Below are positions 16,524-26,322 of a stretch of DNA of 64,000 bases, in pieces. Positions within the stretch are counted from its first letter, which is position 1. Each line of letters opens with the position of its first letter. The DNA lies in the NCBI GenBank assembly GCA_947500545.1, contig CANMSO010000003.1, forward strand, positions 248,001-312,000. Direction: 5' to 3'. Below the pieces are notes generated by a model. It was not told where the DNA came from and did no database searches. It saw nothing but the letters and a program-made list of their open reading frames with translations. The stretch is from an uncultured Aquimarina sp. (GTDB lineage: Bacteria; Bacteroidota; Bacteroidia; Flavobacteriales; Flavobacteriaceae). Made by a program: the position numbers and the translations under genes.

Positions 16524-18146
16524 CTATTTCAGGATCTGCTCGTATTTCTTTGTACTGCCCAGTATTTCTTTACTTTTTTCGATCTCAGGGTTATGGGTAA
16601 CGTAGTAGTTGTACAATCCTTCTCGATAAAAATAGCGCTTGATAATCTCATCGGTAAGCAAATTTACAATTTCTGTTTTGTAGGTATCTAATGCTTTTTC
16701 TTTAGAGGTACTTATGGCAGCAAGAAGTGCATCATAGCTAGCGGCAATTTCACCATCAAGTTTTTCTCTTTTGGCCGTATTTAATGCATCATTAAATGAT
16801 TTTTCGGTTTCAGTTTCGAACTTAAAATCACTTTGCTTTACAAACTTCTTAAACTCCTCATAATCACTATCAGTAAACTTAAAATCTGTTGCTTTCTGTA
16901 ACTGGTGCGCATAATAATATTTTGTGCCGTAACTAAAAATAGCATCGGATTTTAACAACGCTGTAGTGATTTTACTAAACTTAGAGGTTTCCAACTCAAT
17001 ATCTGGCTGTATTCCTCCACCGTCATATACCGTTCTTCCATTTTTGGTCGTAAAGGCTTTAAAATCTTTTTCATTTATACGCACTGCTTTGTTGTCTTTA
17101 TCACGGTTCCAATAATCTAATGCCTGGATACATCTTCCGCTTGGTGTGTAGTAACGTGAAATGGTAATCTTTAGCTGTGTTCCGTATGTCAACTTCTTAG
17201 GTCGTTGTACCAACCCTTTTCCAAAACTTCTGGCGCCAATAACCACTCCTCTATCTAAATCTTGAATTCCACCAGCTACAATTTCACTGGCCGAAGCACT
17301 TCTACCATTCACAAGCACAACTAATGGGATCTGTATATCGATAGGGTCTTTTTTAGTAAAATATTCTTTGTTATATTTTTTAACTACAGATTTTGTAGTG
17401 GTGATTAACTCTCCTTTAGGCACAAAAATGTTGGTCACATTAATCGCTTCGCTAAGCAATCCTCCTGGATTTCCTCGTAGATCCAAAATTATTTTATCGG
17501 CTCCTTTTGCTTTCAGGTCTTTTAACGCATCAATAGTTTCGCTAGAGGCTTTGCTATTAAACTTAGACAACACAATATATCCTGTATTATCATCCAACAG
17601 TGTATAAAAAGGAACAGCATCTACCTCTATTTCTTTTCTTGTAAGCACCGTGGTTTTGGTTTCGCCTTGTCTGTTGTAGGTGATGTCTACTTTTGTCCCG
17701 CTAGCTCCTTTAAGAAGTTCTCCTGCATCTTCTTTGAAATCTGCCACCTTGATATCTCCTATTTGAATAATTTCATCTCCGGCTTTAAGACCCGCCTCAT
17801 CTGCTGGGTAATCCTTGTAGGGTTCTACAATGATGATTTTATCTTTTATTGTTTTTACTGAAGCACCAATACCTGTATACTCTCCTGCATTTCGAATTTT
17901 TGAAGCCTCTACATCCTGTTCATTCCAATATTTGGTATACGGATCCAGATCATCTAGCATTGCTTTGATCGCAACATCCATGAGTTCTGCCGGATTGGTT
18001 TCATCTACATAGTTCATGTTTAATTCTTTGAACATTGTAGTAAAAATCTCAATCTGCTTTGCAATCTCAAAAAAATCAGATTTAAAACTCACCGTTGTAA
18101 ACAAGATTACAACAGCTAATACGGGGTAGATAATTCTCTTCTTCAT
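16524..18146 (-). CDS. S41 family C-terminal processing protease (CtpA/Prc-like)
   Basis: A 540-residue periplasmic serine protease. An N-terminal signal anchor (IIYPVLAVVILFTTVSF) is followed by a PDZ domain (about 90-165, YTGIGASVK, DEAGLKAGDEIIQIG) and the S41 core with LRGNPGGLLSEA, VNGRSASASEIVAGG and RSFGKGLVQ. By counting, the catalytic pair is Ser285 and Lys310, 25 residues apart as in Prc. Such enzymes trim the C-termini of envelope proteins. The C-terminal region of about 130 residues is charged and helical. It lies 47 bases after rnpA, the usual order in Flavobacteriia, and ends at the terminator at 16476. Confidence 0.9.
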   Translation of the reverse strand: MKKRIIYPVLAVVILFTTVSFKSDFFEIAKQIEIFTTMFKELNMNYVDETNPAELMDVAIKAMLDDLDPYTKYWNEQDVEASKIRNAGEYTGIGASVKTIKDKIIIVEPYKDYPADEAGLKAGDEIIQIGDIKVADFKEDAGELLKGASGTKVDITYNRQGETKTTVLTRKEIEVDAVPFYTLLDDNTGYIVLSKFNSKASSETIDALKDLKAKGADKIILDLRGNPGGLLSEAINVTNIFVPKGELITTTKSVVKKYNKEYFTKKDPIDIQIPLVVLVNGRSASASEIVAGGIQDLDRGVVIGARSFGKGLVQRPKKLTYGTQLKITISRYYTPSGRCIQALDYWNRDKDNKAVRINEKDFKAFTTKNGRTVYDGGGIQPDIELETSKFSKITTALLKSDAIFSYGTKYYYAHQLQKATDFKFTDSDYEEFKKFVKQSDFKFETETEKSFNDALNTAKREKLDGEIAASYDALLAAISTSKEKALDTYKTEIVNLLTDEIIKRYFYREGLYNYYVTHNPEIEKSKEILGSTKKYEQILK

Positions 18147-18193
18147 GGTGCTATATTTTAATACGTTTCAGAATCAAATACTATGATTTTGAC

Positions 18194-18571
18194 CTATTTT
18201 GATGCTAATTCCTGATCAACAAATTTTTGTAATATTCCTTTTATCTTAGATTCAACCAATGAATACTCTGGCATCTCCTTGCCCGAGTATAAAAACATAA
18301 AAGTGAATTGATGAGTAGTGTAGGGTACAATATACTTATTTTTCCTATAACTTTCACGCAATAAACGTTTTATGTGATTGCGGTCTACGGCATTCTTAAA
18401 ATGACGTTTACTTACCGATACGGCTGCTTTAATTTTTATATCTTCTTCAGACGTAGTCTTTCTATACACAAGTCTAATTGGGTACTTAGCAATAGATTTC
18501 CCTTCAGTAAAAAGCAAGTCTATTTGCTTTTTGCTTTTTAATCTTTCTTTCTTATTAAACGTTGCCTTCAT
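18194..18571 (-). CDS. rnpA: Ribonuclease P protein component
   Basis: A 125-residue basic protein that assists the RNase P RNA in 5' processing of tRNA precursors. Marks: N-terminal KKERLKSKKQIDLLFTEGK, then AVSVSKRHFKNAVDRNHIKRLLRESYR, which contains the RNR signature. Length is normal. rpmH, its partner in many bacteria, is absent upstream; instead an M1 peptidase gene ends 54 bases before it. A TACATTTG (minus strand, 18586-18579) lies directly before the ATG and could give a nearly leaderless transcript, but no -33 element accompanies it. Confidence 0.92.
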   Translation of the reverse strand: MKATFNKKERLKSKKQIDLLFTEGKSIAKYPIRLVYRKTTSEEDIKIKAAVSVSKRHFKNAVDRNHIKRLLRESYRKNKYIVPYTTHQFTFMFLYSGKEMPEYSLVESKIKGILQKFVDQELASK

Positions 18572-18625
18572 TGGTCACCAAATGTAGTGATAATACCAAA
18601 TACACCTTCATAAAGTATATACTTG

Positions 18626-20458
18626 CTATTTTCCGTAGCTATTATTGCTTGGGTTTACATCTGCCAAAAGCAACATGATATCAATTGCAATTGCCTTTAT
18701 TTGAGATTTTGGTTTAGCAATCTCAAAAGTATATGTAGGGTTTGCCCATGGCCAATCTGATAAAACGGTCCTGTTTATTGACGGAATCTGATTCTCTTTT
18801 TCTCCTCGCATCATTCGTATTGGCATATAAAATGATTCTATCGACCCGTCTGTATATTCTACATAAACATCCATAGGCATAGGCATTTGTCCAATACGTT
18901 CTAGTGTTATTTTGGTAGAATTGCTACCGTTTTCCTCAACATCTTTGATCCCATAATCTATCCAATTGGTAGTTTGGGTCCAATCTGTCAAGTACCATCC
19001 CAGTTGTATGCCAGAAACTTTCTCTGCAACTCTTTTAAAATCATTTGGAGTTGGGTGTTTGAATTTCCAGGTTTCAAAATATTGTTTCAAGGTTTTTGCC
19101 AGGTTCTCTTCACCAATGATATATCCTAGTTGAGATAGAAAAACAGCACCTTTAGAATAGGCTGAAGCTCCGTACGCAGAGTTATGCGCATAACGATCTG
19201 CATGGGTAGTTTGTGGTTGTTCTACTCCCGAAATTGCAAGCTGAAAATAGTTCTTATACATTCCTTTTAGTGAATTGGGATTGTTTTGTTTCATTACCTC
19301 ATTCATCGCCAATGTAGAAATGTAGCTGGTAAACCCTTCATCCATCCACTCATGCTTAGATTCATTGGTTGCCAAAATATGCTGAAACCAAGAATGTGCC
19401 ATTTCGTGTGCAGTAACTCCAACCAGGCTTCCAAAGCTTCTTTCACCAGTAATTAACGTACACATTGCGTATTCCATACCGCCATCTCCTCCTTGGATAA
19501 CAGAGTATTGATCGTATGGATATTTACCTATTTTTTCACTAAAATAGTTCATAAGCTCTACAGTCTTAGGTTGTAGATCTTTCCAGTTATCAATAATATC
19601 GGTATTATTTTTATATAAAAAATGTAGTGTCGGTCCGTTTGGCACTTGTACAACATCATGAAGATATTCTGGGTCAGCGGCCCAGGCAAAATCATGCACA
19701 TTTGGTGCCTTAAAATGCCAAGAAAGTGTTTTCCCTTTTTTCTTTATTTTGGTTCCGGGTTTTTCGTAACCGTATCCTATTTCTTGTGGATTTTGCAGAT
19801 ATCCAGAACCACCCAGAACATAATTTTTATCAATATTAATAGTTACATCAAAATCACCCCACACCCCATGAAACTCTCTTGCGATATAAGGGCTAGTATG
19901 CCATCCTTCAAAATCATATTCTGCCATTTTGGGATACCATTGCGTCATGGATAATGCTACACCTTCTTTATTATTACGTCCTGATCGACGTATTTGTTTA
20001 GGCACCTGGCCATCAAACTTCATAGAAAAAGTTGCCTTTTCTCCTGGTCCTATTGGCTTGTCTAATGCAACTTCAAGAATAGTTCCTTCTATTTTGTATT
20101 GTACTGATTTCCCATTCTGTGTTAAGGAAGAAACTAATAAGTACCCCACTTCTTCTGGAGTAAGCTTACCAATTTTATCTAATACTCTGGGATCAGGGTC
20201 AGGCATATTAATCGAACGAATATCCATTTCACTTCCAGGTTGAAAGGCATTAAAATATAAGTGATAAAAAACCTTATCCAGAACATCGGGAGAGTTATTT
20301 GTATAGACCAACTCCTGTGTCCCTGTGTATTGAAAATTTTCTACATTCATATCAATATTCATCGTGTAATCCACGTGTTGTTGCCAATATGATGTATTGT
20401 TTTGAGCTGTAACAACAAAAATTCCAAAAAGGAACGCTATAGCAATATTTTTAAACAT
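18626..20458 (-). CDS. M1 family zinc aminopeptidase
   Basis: A 610-residue peptidase with a signal peptide (MFKNIAIAFLFGIFVVTAQ). The zinc site is HEMAHSWFQHI with His351, Glu352, His355 and the third ligand Glu374 in WMDEGFTSY, the M1 HExxH-X18-E pattern. The exopeptidase loop reads GGMEYAM (about 327-332) rather than the common GAMEN, as in other Bacteroidetes periplasmic M1 proteins. It likely removes N-terminal residues from peptides in the periplasm or outside. It starts 11 bases after the subtilase gene, so the two proteases are cotranscribed. Confidence 0.9.
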   Translation of the reverse strand: MFKNIAIAFLFGIFVVTAQNNTSYWQQHVDYTMNIDMNVENFQYTGTQELVYTNNSPDVLDKVFYHLYFNAFQPGSEMDIRSINMPDPDPRVLDKIGKLTPEEVGYLLVSSLTQNGKSVQYKIEGTILEVALDKPIGPGEKATFSMKFDGQVPKQIRRSGRNNKEGVALSMTQWYPKMAEYDFEGWHTSPYIAREFHGVWGDFDVTINIDKNYVLGGSGYLQNPQEIGYGYEKPGTKIKKKGKTLSWHFKAPNVHDFAWAADPEYLHDVVQVPNGPTLHFLYKNNTDIIDNWKDLQPKTVELMNYFSEKIGKYPYDQYSVIQGGDGGMEYAMCTLITGERSFGSLVGVTAHEMAHSWFQHILATNESKHEWMDEGFTSYISTLAMNEVMKQNNPNSLKGMYKNYFQLAISGVEQPQTTHADRYAHNSAYGASAYSKGAVFLSQLGYIIGEENLAKTLKQYFETWKFKHPTPNDFKRVAEKVSGIQLGWYLTDWTQTTNWIDYGIKDVEENGSNSTKITLERIGQMPMPMDVYVEYTDGSIESFYMPIRMMRGEKENQIPSINRTVLSDWPWANPTYTFEIAKPKSQIKAIAIDIMLLLADVNPSNNSYGK

Positions 20459-20469
20459 AATTAAATGAT

Positions 20470-22146
20470 TTATTTAGACATGTTACTTGCCATAATAAAG
20501 GCGTTATAAAGATTTACCATCTTACCCGATTTCGATAGTTCAACAAAGCTTGATATTTTGGGGGTATCACCAGCAATATTTATAATATTTTTGGTACTTA
20601 ATCCACTATCCATAAGTATTTTCTTTACTTGTGAAGCTTTTAACTTTGGGTAATATGATCTTATTAATGCAGCTACTCCTGCCACTGCCGGTGCAGCCAT
20701 AGAGGTTCCATCTTGATGTTCGTATGAATTATTTGGTGTAGTAGACCATATTTTAACTCCTGGAGCAAAAGCATCTACATTAATTTTTCCGTAATTAGAA
20801 AATTCGGCAACCATATTAGCTCCATATACATAATTTAATGCTCCGATAGTTATAAAATTGCTTGCAACCTCTGTGGTACTATCAATTTGGTCATTAGGGT
20901 ATACTGCTTTCTGGTCCAAATCTGCAGCTTCATTACCTGCCGCGTTTACAATAAGTACATCTTTTGATGCTGCATATTTGATGGCGTCTCTTACCCATTC
21001 TGGATGGGTACTAAAATATTTACCAAAACTTGTATTAATAACTTTGGCTCCATTATCTGCTGCATATCGTATAGCAAGGGCAATATCTTTATCATATTCA
21101 TCTCCGTTAGGAACAGCTCTTATTGCCATTATTTTTACATTTTGGGCAACTCCATTCATTCCAATACCATTGTTTCTTTCTGCAGCTATAATACCAGATA
21201 CATGGGTCCCATGTTTGATTCCTTTCTTTTTTGGATCAGGTCCCATAACATTGTTGTTTCCATAATTGGTATCTGCAATGTCGTCTACATTGTCACCAAC
21301 TTTTACTCTACCGTCAAGTTCTAGGTTCAAGTTGTAATTTAATCTTTCGGTAAAATGCTCAATTCCTTCATTAAGATCCTTCATAAATTCTGGAATGGTA
21401 TCTCCAGGCTCTAAAAAACCAAACATTTGGGAAAGAAAAGCCACATGATATTTTACCTCATCTGTCTTTGCTTCCATTTGTAAAAGCTCTTGTTTAGAGT
21501 AGTCTTCTTTACCAATAATTTCTGAAACTGCATTATGAGCTACTTTAGATTGCTGCAATATTTGTTCGTACTGCATTTTAGTTTCTGAAGCTTCCTGATA
21601 CTCCTTTTCAAACTCTGCCTTCGCTTCTATATATTTCTGATATTCATCTCTATCCTCTTCTGGCACAGAAGCCAAAAACTTGCCCGTATATTTTGGTTTA
21701 AGTTTCTTGATAATCCTTACATATTCTAAGTTTTCATTGTAAGAATCTCCTAGAAAATTCCAACCATGGATATCATCTACATAGCCGTTATTATCATCAT
21801 CTTTACCGTTACCTTTGATTTCTTTGGTGTTGGTCCAGATTACACCATCAAGGTCTTCATGCTCTATATCTACACCACTATCTATAACACCAACGATTAC
21901 CGTTTGTCCTTTTTTATTTTTGATAAGCTCATTATACGCTTTATCTACACTCATCCCGGGGATAGTATCAGAAACCAAGTCATAAAAACCCCAGTTTTTT
22001 AATTGATCATCTGTTAGGTCTATATTTTTTAATGGAATGTTATCAATATTTTCTATTGGCGTAGAAATTATTGCTGGAGCACCACAACTCATAAGGATAG
22101 CCGATGAAGCAATGGTGAAAAGGATTTTATTTGATGAGAATGTCAT
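20470..22146 (-). CDS. S8 (subtilisin-like) serine protease lipoprotein with long insertion
   Basis: 558 residues from ATG 22146. This start gives a lipoprotein signal (TIASSAILMSC, Cys21) and begins 13 bases after the stop of the upstream gene; the open frame extending to 22206 would overlap that gene. The triad is Asp89 (GVIDSGVDIEHEDL), His312 (HGTHVSGIIAAE) and Ser482 (DGTSMAAPAVAG), with oxyanion Asn405 (NAAGNE). Asp and His are 223 residues apart, while subtilisins usually have 30-50; the extra residues, about 145-285, form a charged helical insertion. It sits between the MBL-fold and M1 genes in one operon. Probably a surface or periplasmic protease. Confidence 0.88.
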   Translation of the reverse strand: MTFSSNKILFTIASSAILMSCGAPAIISTPIENIDNIPLKNIDLTDDQLKNWGFYDLVSDTIPGMSVDKAYNELIKNKKGQTVIVGVIDSGVDIEHEDLDGVIWTNTKEIKGNGKDDDNNGYVDDIHGWNFLGDSYNENLEYVRIIKKLKPKYTGKFLASVPEEDRDEYQKYIEAKAEFEKEYQEASETKMQYEQILQQSKVAHNAVSEIIGKEDYSKQELLQMEAKTDEVKYHVAFLSQMFGFLEPGDTIPEFMKDLNEGIEHFTERLNYNLNLELDGRVKVGDNVDDIADTNYGNNNVMGPDPKKKGIKHGTHVSGIIAAERNNGIGMNGVAQNVKIMAIRAVPNGDEYDKDIALAIRYAADNGAKVINTSFGKYFSTHPEWVRDAIKYAASKDVLIVNAAGNEAADLDQKAVYPNDQIDSTTEVASNFITIGALNYVYGANMVAEFSNYGKINVDAFAPGVKIWSTTPNNSYEHQDGTSMAAPAVAGVAALIRSYYPKLKASQVKKILMDSGLSTKNIINIAGDTPKISSFVELSKSGKMVNLYNAFIMASNMSK

Positions 22147-22159
22147 TTCTTCTTTTATT

Positions 22160-23020
22160 TTAATTAAATATTTCATTACAGGTAAAAACTTCATTAAGTC
22201 GTACACCTTTTTCTGTATGTTTTACGGTTATTATTTCGTTGTGAGCATCATGTTCTAAAAACAAGTACCAGTTATTAGTTGCTGCGTTTTCAAGAAACAG
22301 TTTTTTTTCATCCAAAGTAAGTAACGGTCTTGTATCATAACCCATAACATATGGCAACGGTATATGACCTGCTGTGGGCAATAAATCTGCCATAAAAACA
22401 ATAGTTTTACCTTTATGTTCAATATGCGGTATCATCTGTTTTTCTGTATGACCATCAGCAAATAGTAAGCCAAAACCTAATTCTGAGTCTTTTTGGAAAG
22501 CTCCTCCGGTTTTCGAAACAAAATTTAGTTGCCCACTTTCCTGAATTGGCAAAATATTTTCTTTTAAGAATGATGCTTTTTCCCTGGCATTTGGCTCTAC
22601 TGCCCATTGCCAATGTTCTTTATTACTCCATATTCGGGCATTTTTGAATGCCAATTCGTATCCCGTTTTGGTATCATTGTGTTGCACCACACCACCACAG
22701 TGATCAAAATGAAGATGTGTGATAAAAACATCTGTAATATCATTTCTATGAAAACCCTTCTCTTTTAATGACTTATCTAGGCTATCATCTCCCCAAAGAG
22801 AATAATAACTAAAGAATTTTTCTGATTGCTTATCTCCCATTCCTGCATCGACCAAAGTGAGTCTATTACCATCTTCGATAAGCAAACATCTTGCGGCAAT
22901 GTCTATTAGATTATTTTGATCTGCGGGATTGGTTTTGTTCCATAAAACTTTTGGAACGACACCAAACATAGCACCACCATCCAGTTTAAAATTTCCAGCT
23001 TTTATAGGGTATAAATTCAT
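22160..23020 (-). CDS. Metallo-beta-lactamase fold hydrolase
   Basis: A 286-residue protein with the MBL zinc motif HLHFDHCGG (His102, His104, Asp106, His107), a preceding LTLVDAGMGD strand, and later FADGHTEKQMIP and KTIVFMADLLPTAGHIP loops that carry further metal ligands. No signal peptide, so cytosolic. It resembles quorum-quenching-lactonase or AHL-type and general MBL hydrolases, but the substrate cannot be decided. It is 42 bases after the SulP gene and 13 bases before the subtilase. Confidence 0.85.
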   Translation of the reverse strand: MNLYPIKAGNFKLDGGAMFGVVPKVLWNKTNPADQNNLIDIAARCLLIEDGNRLTLVDAGMGDKQSEKFFSYYSLWGDDSLDKSLKEKGFHRNDITDVFITHLHFDHCGGVVQHNDTKTGYELAFKNARIWSNKEHWQWAVEPNAREKASFLKENILPIQESGQLNFVSKTGGAFQKDSELGFGLLFADGHTEKQMIPHIEHKGKTIVFMADLLPTAGHIPLPYVMGYDTRPLLTLDEKKLFLENAATNNWYLFLEHDAHNEIITVKHTEKGVRLNEVFTCNEIFN

Positions 23021-23062
23021 AATCTATTAAAAATCCTTGCAAAATAGAAAAAATGGTAAGGA

Positions 23063-25327
23063 TCAGGATTTAATTTTTGGAGTTTTTAACAATATTTCAT
23101 CATACGCAGCACTTGATATTATGTTTTCCAATCGAGTTCCGTAATCTAACAGTGCTTTAATCTCTTTTATACTTGCCAAACGTTCTTTTCGCATTAGCAA
23201 CAACGTATTACCATTGCACTCTATATGATAATATGGATTACTTTCGAAAAAAAGAACGAGTTCATCGGTAAAAAACGATCGAATTCTTTCTACATCTTCT
23301 CCTAAGAGAAAAAATCGTTTTGAAAAATCAGGATGTCCTGGAATTAAAACATCTTTAAATCCTGCGAATTTATATACAAACCCCAATAACCCTTCTTTAT
23401 CGAGAGTAAATTTAGGGATTTCTTTTTTTAGTTCTATAGTTAATATCGTGGTTCTTACCGAGGTTCTGGCAATAAACTCCCCTTCAGAAAACTCAACATC
23501 CGTAACTTTAAATATCGAATTGGGATCAGAGATAGAATTATTCTGATAATTAATCTTTTTTACTTTAAAAAACACGAAATCCTTTAAGCCTGATGTATCT
23601 TCCTTCTTTTTAGGGTTATAACTTCTTCCAAAATCATTGGCAATACCCTGCAAGTCATTTTGCCTTTTTGTAAGATTTGATTTTGATCCTATTTTTATTT
23701 TTTTGGAAAATGGTATTAAACTCCTTACGGCCAGTGGGTGTTCAGAAGAAGTCCCATGAATGTCCAAACCAGTAATTTCAAAAGAGCCTCCTTTTCTCGA
23801 AAAGGTTTCCTGATATCCTATTAGGCTTTCTTGAACTGTATAATCTACAAAATCACATAGCGAAAAATCTACAATAGCATCCTCATTCTCTGGTATGGTA
23901 TCTAACTTTCTTTTTAATCTGGTAAAATTAAGGAAGCTTGAAAAATTCTTGACACTTACAAAATATGTCCCATTAACCCCCTCCTTAAACATAAGCACAT
24001 TAGGTTTAAAAAGATTTCTGGCAAAGAACATTACACTTTTATTAAGGATAAAGTGAATGATAATGGTGGTTAAAATCCCAATAAGGATTCCTGTGATTAA
24101 GTTGGTTGTTATGGTCGCAACTATCGTTGCAAAGAAAATAAGGAGTTGCTCTTTTCCAATTTTGGCAACATCTTTAAGGTTTTTTGGGGCTGCCAGTTTA
24201 TATCCTGTATATACCAAAATCGCTGCCAAAGCTGTTAAGGGAATTCTTCTAAGCTGATCTTGAAACAGTACTATAAACAATAATAAGAATATCGAATGAA
24301 AGAAGTTTGCCGTTCGATTGGTTCCCCCATTATTAACATTTATAGAGCTTCTGGCAATAACAGTAACCACATTAAGTCCTCCTATAAAACCACTAACGAT
24401 TGATGCAATACCCAAAGCCGTTAGATCTTTATTAACATTAGATCGTCTTTTTAAAGGATCTAATTTATCTACAGCTTTTATACTCAATAAAGATTCTATG
24501 CTTGAAATTAGTGTTATTGCAAATACTACCCCAATAAATTTACCGCTAAACGCTATTGAAAAATCTGGTTTAGGAAAGCTGGAAAAAACTTCTTCAGGTA
24601 TCTGAACCAGCAAAGAAGCGTCGATAGGATACGCAGCACTAGAAAAAACTTCGTAATAATAGCTTAAACCTATTGCAATAAGAACAATCCACATAGGAGC
24701 AGGAACAAGTTGAAAATACTTGTTTCGAATCTTACCATAAAAAAACATGATCAGCAAACTGGCAACTCCCACTATTGCTGCTACCACTAGGTGGCTATAT
24801 TCTGGTGTGAATAATGCCGAAGCACTACCGGGAATATCTGTCAACAATGAGATTGTATCTCCTTTTATTCCCGTATTGGCAAGCATTACATGAAATTGTT
24901 TTGCAAAAATGCTGATTCCTATAGCAGCAAGCATTCCTTGTATCGCCGAGGAGGGGAAAAAGTCACTAAGTATCCCTAAACGAAGCTGTCCAATAATTAT
25001 CATTAAGGCTCCGGAACATATAATAGCCGCCAGAGTAAAAATATAACCTTGATACAAATCGCCATTGGCTAGCGTAGTTACTGCCCCCAACAAAACTACA
25101 ACCAACCCATTACCAGGACCTGTAATCGTGACATTAGATCCTCCAAAAATAGACACAATTATTCCGCCTGCTATGGCTGCAATTACACCAGAAATAGGTG
25201 GCGCTTCTGACGCCAATGCTAACCCAAGGCCCAATGGTAAAGCTATCAAAGAGACCACAAATCCTGAAAAAATGTTTTTTGGTAATTGCGATATAAAATG
25301 TGATGTATTGTTTTTTATCTCCTTCAT
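23063..25327 (-). CDS. SulP family anion transporter with extended C-terminus
   Basis: A 754-residue membrane protein of the SulP/SLC26 family, which move sulfate, bicarbonate or other anions. About residues 15-425 hold the transmembrane core (opening FSGFVVSLIALPLGLGLALAS, signature ITGPGNGLVVVLLGAV, FFPSSAIQGMLAAIGISIF). Residues about 440-540 resemble a STAS domain (NEDAIVDFSLCDFVDYTVQESLIGY). A further region of about 190 residues after it is unlike the usual short tail and is not recognised. The start codon abuts the stop of the Usp gene, so the two are strongly coupled. With the divergent CPA1 antiporter nearby, a role in bicarbonate, pH or ion balance is inferred. Confidence 0.88.
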   Translation of the reverse strand: MKEIKNNTSHFISQLPKNIFSGFVVSLIALPLGLGLALASEAPPISGVIAAIAGGIIVSIFGGSNVTITGPGNGLVVVLLGAVTTLANGDLYQGYIFTLAAIICSGALMIIIGQLRLGILSDFFPSSAIQGMLAAIGISIFAKQFHVMLANTGIKGDTISLLTDIPGSASALFTPEYSHLVVAAIVGVASLLIMFFYGKIRNKYFQLVPAPMWIVLIAIGLSYYYEVFSSAAYPIDASLLVQIPEEVFSSFPKPDFSIAFSGKFIGVVFAITLISSIESLLSIKAVDKLDPLKRRSNVNKDLTALGIASIVSGFIGGLNVVTVIARSSINVNNGGTNRTANFFHSIFLLLFIVLFQDQLRRIPLTALAAILVYTGYKLAAPKNLKDVAKIGKEQLLIFFATIVATITTNLITGILIGILTTIIIHFILNKSVMFFARNLFKPNVLMFKEGVNGTYFVSVKNFSSFLNFTRLKRKLDTIPENEDAIVDFSLCDFVDYTVQESLIGYQETFSRKGGSFEITGLDIHGTSSEHPLAVRSLIPFSKKIKIGSKSNLTKRQNDLQGIANDFGRSYNPKKKEDTSGLKDFVFFKVKKINYQNNSISDPNSIFKVTDVEFSEGEFIARTSVRTTILTIELKKEIPKFTLDKEGLLGFVYKFAGFKDVLIPGHPDFSKRFFLLGEDVERIRSFFTDELVLFFESNPYYHIECNGNTLLLMRKERLASIKEIKALLDYGTRLENIISSAAYDEILLKTPKIKS

Positions 25328-26188
25328 CTATCTTATAATTAAAACATCGGTTGGTAACTCTGATAAAATATGCTCCAGATCATGAATAAAAATGCGGTCC
25401 ATAAATGTGGTTCTTTCTGGGGCATTCATGATTAATAAATCTGCAGCCACTACTTTAGCATAGTGTCCTATTGAATATCCTCTCTTTCCAAAAATAGATT
25501 GTGTTTTGATTAAAATACCTGTTTTAAGATCTTCTGGAACTTCATCCAAAATATGCTGAACCCTTAGGTCTTCCTTCTTTGCTAGTTGTTCTTTGATAAG
25601 GGTATCTTTACGTAATGATTGATCATCTTCTACCACAATTTTGACTTCTTGATGAGAAATTTCCTCTACGATGGTTAGTTTTTGCGCCCCTAGATTTTGT
25701 GCCACTTCAAACGAGTCTAGAATTGTTTTCTTTGTTTTTTCGTCTTGAAGTCCATTAACGACAATATGATTACAAGGCCTTAAATCTTCTGATGGTTTAA
25801 TCAATAACAACACAGAACAATGTGCTTTTCTAGTAATTTTTCTTGCTATGGATCCAATATAGAACTTAAGAAAATCCTCTCTGGGAGAGGCTCCCAACAT
25901 AATAAGGTCTGCATTGTTTTCTTTAGCCGTTTCTATGATTACTTCTACAGGGTCTCCTTGTTTCCAGATTACCTTTACTTTATCATCATCATCTTCAGAA
26001 AACCCTGAGATTAGTCCTTTTATACTGTTTTCTTTCTCATCTGTTTTTTCTCCAACATGCACCAGAATTAAGTTGCAATCAAAAAAATCCACCATCCTCA
26101 TTGCTTCAAAAATGTTATTTTTCAAGTTAGGAGAAAAAGCAACACCAATAAGGATTGTATTAAATTTATGAAGGGATATCTCGCTCAA
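25328..26188 (-). CDS. Tandem-domain universal stress protein (UspA family)
   Basis: 286 residues with two Usp domains. The first (about 1-145) has an intact nucleotide-binding type motif: LIMLGASPREDFLKFYIGSIARKI with HCSVLLL. The second (about 150-286) is more diverged, ending DLLIMNAPERTTFMDRIF and TDVLIIR. Cytosolic. It is the first gene of the minus-strand chain and is coupled to SulP with no gap. A TATATTTG on the minus strand (26300-26293) lies 105 bases before the start, though its nearest TTTG is 16 rather than about 20 bases further upstream. Confidence 0.88.
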   Translation of the reverse strand: MSEISLHKFNTILIGVAFSPNLKNNIFEAMRMVDFFDCNLILVHVGEKTDEKENSIKGLISGFSEDDDDKVKVIWKQGDPVEVIIETAKENNADLIMLGASPREDFLKFYIGSIARKITRKAHCSVLLLIKPSEDLRPCNHIVVNGLQDEKTKKTILDSFEVAQNLGAQKLTIVEEISHQEVKIVVEDDQSLRKDTLIKEQLAKKEDLRVQHILDEVPEDLKTGILIKTQSIFGKRGYSIGHYAKVVAADLLIMNAPERTTFMDRIFIHDLEHILSELPTDVLIIR

Positions 26189-26322
26189 GATCGTTATTTT
26201 CTAATAATTTTAAAGTGGTAGAATATAAACTTATTTTTTGACACTAGAAAATAGTGCATTTTCCCGCTATATTTAAAAAAATTACGATCTTTCAAATATA
26301 TAATTTGATTTAACTACAAAGA

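Noticed and set aside
20371..20384. CCACGTG in the M1 gene as a further parS site
   Set aside because: Only the centre CACGTG matches; the GTTC/GAAC arms are absent.
22147..22206. Longer N-terminus for the subtilase
   Set aside because: It would overlap the end of the MBL gene and bury the lipoprotein signal, which fits ATG 22146.
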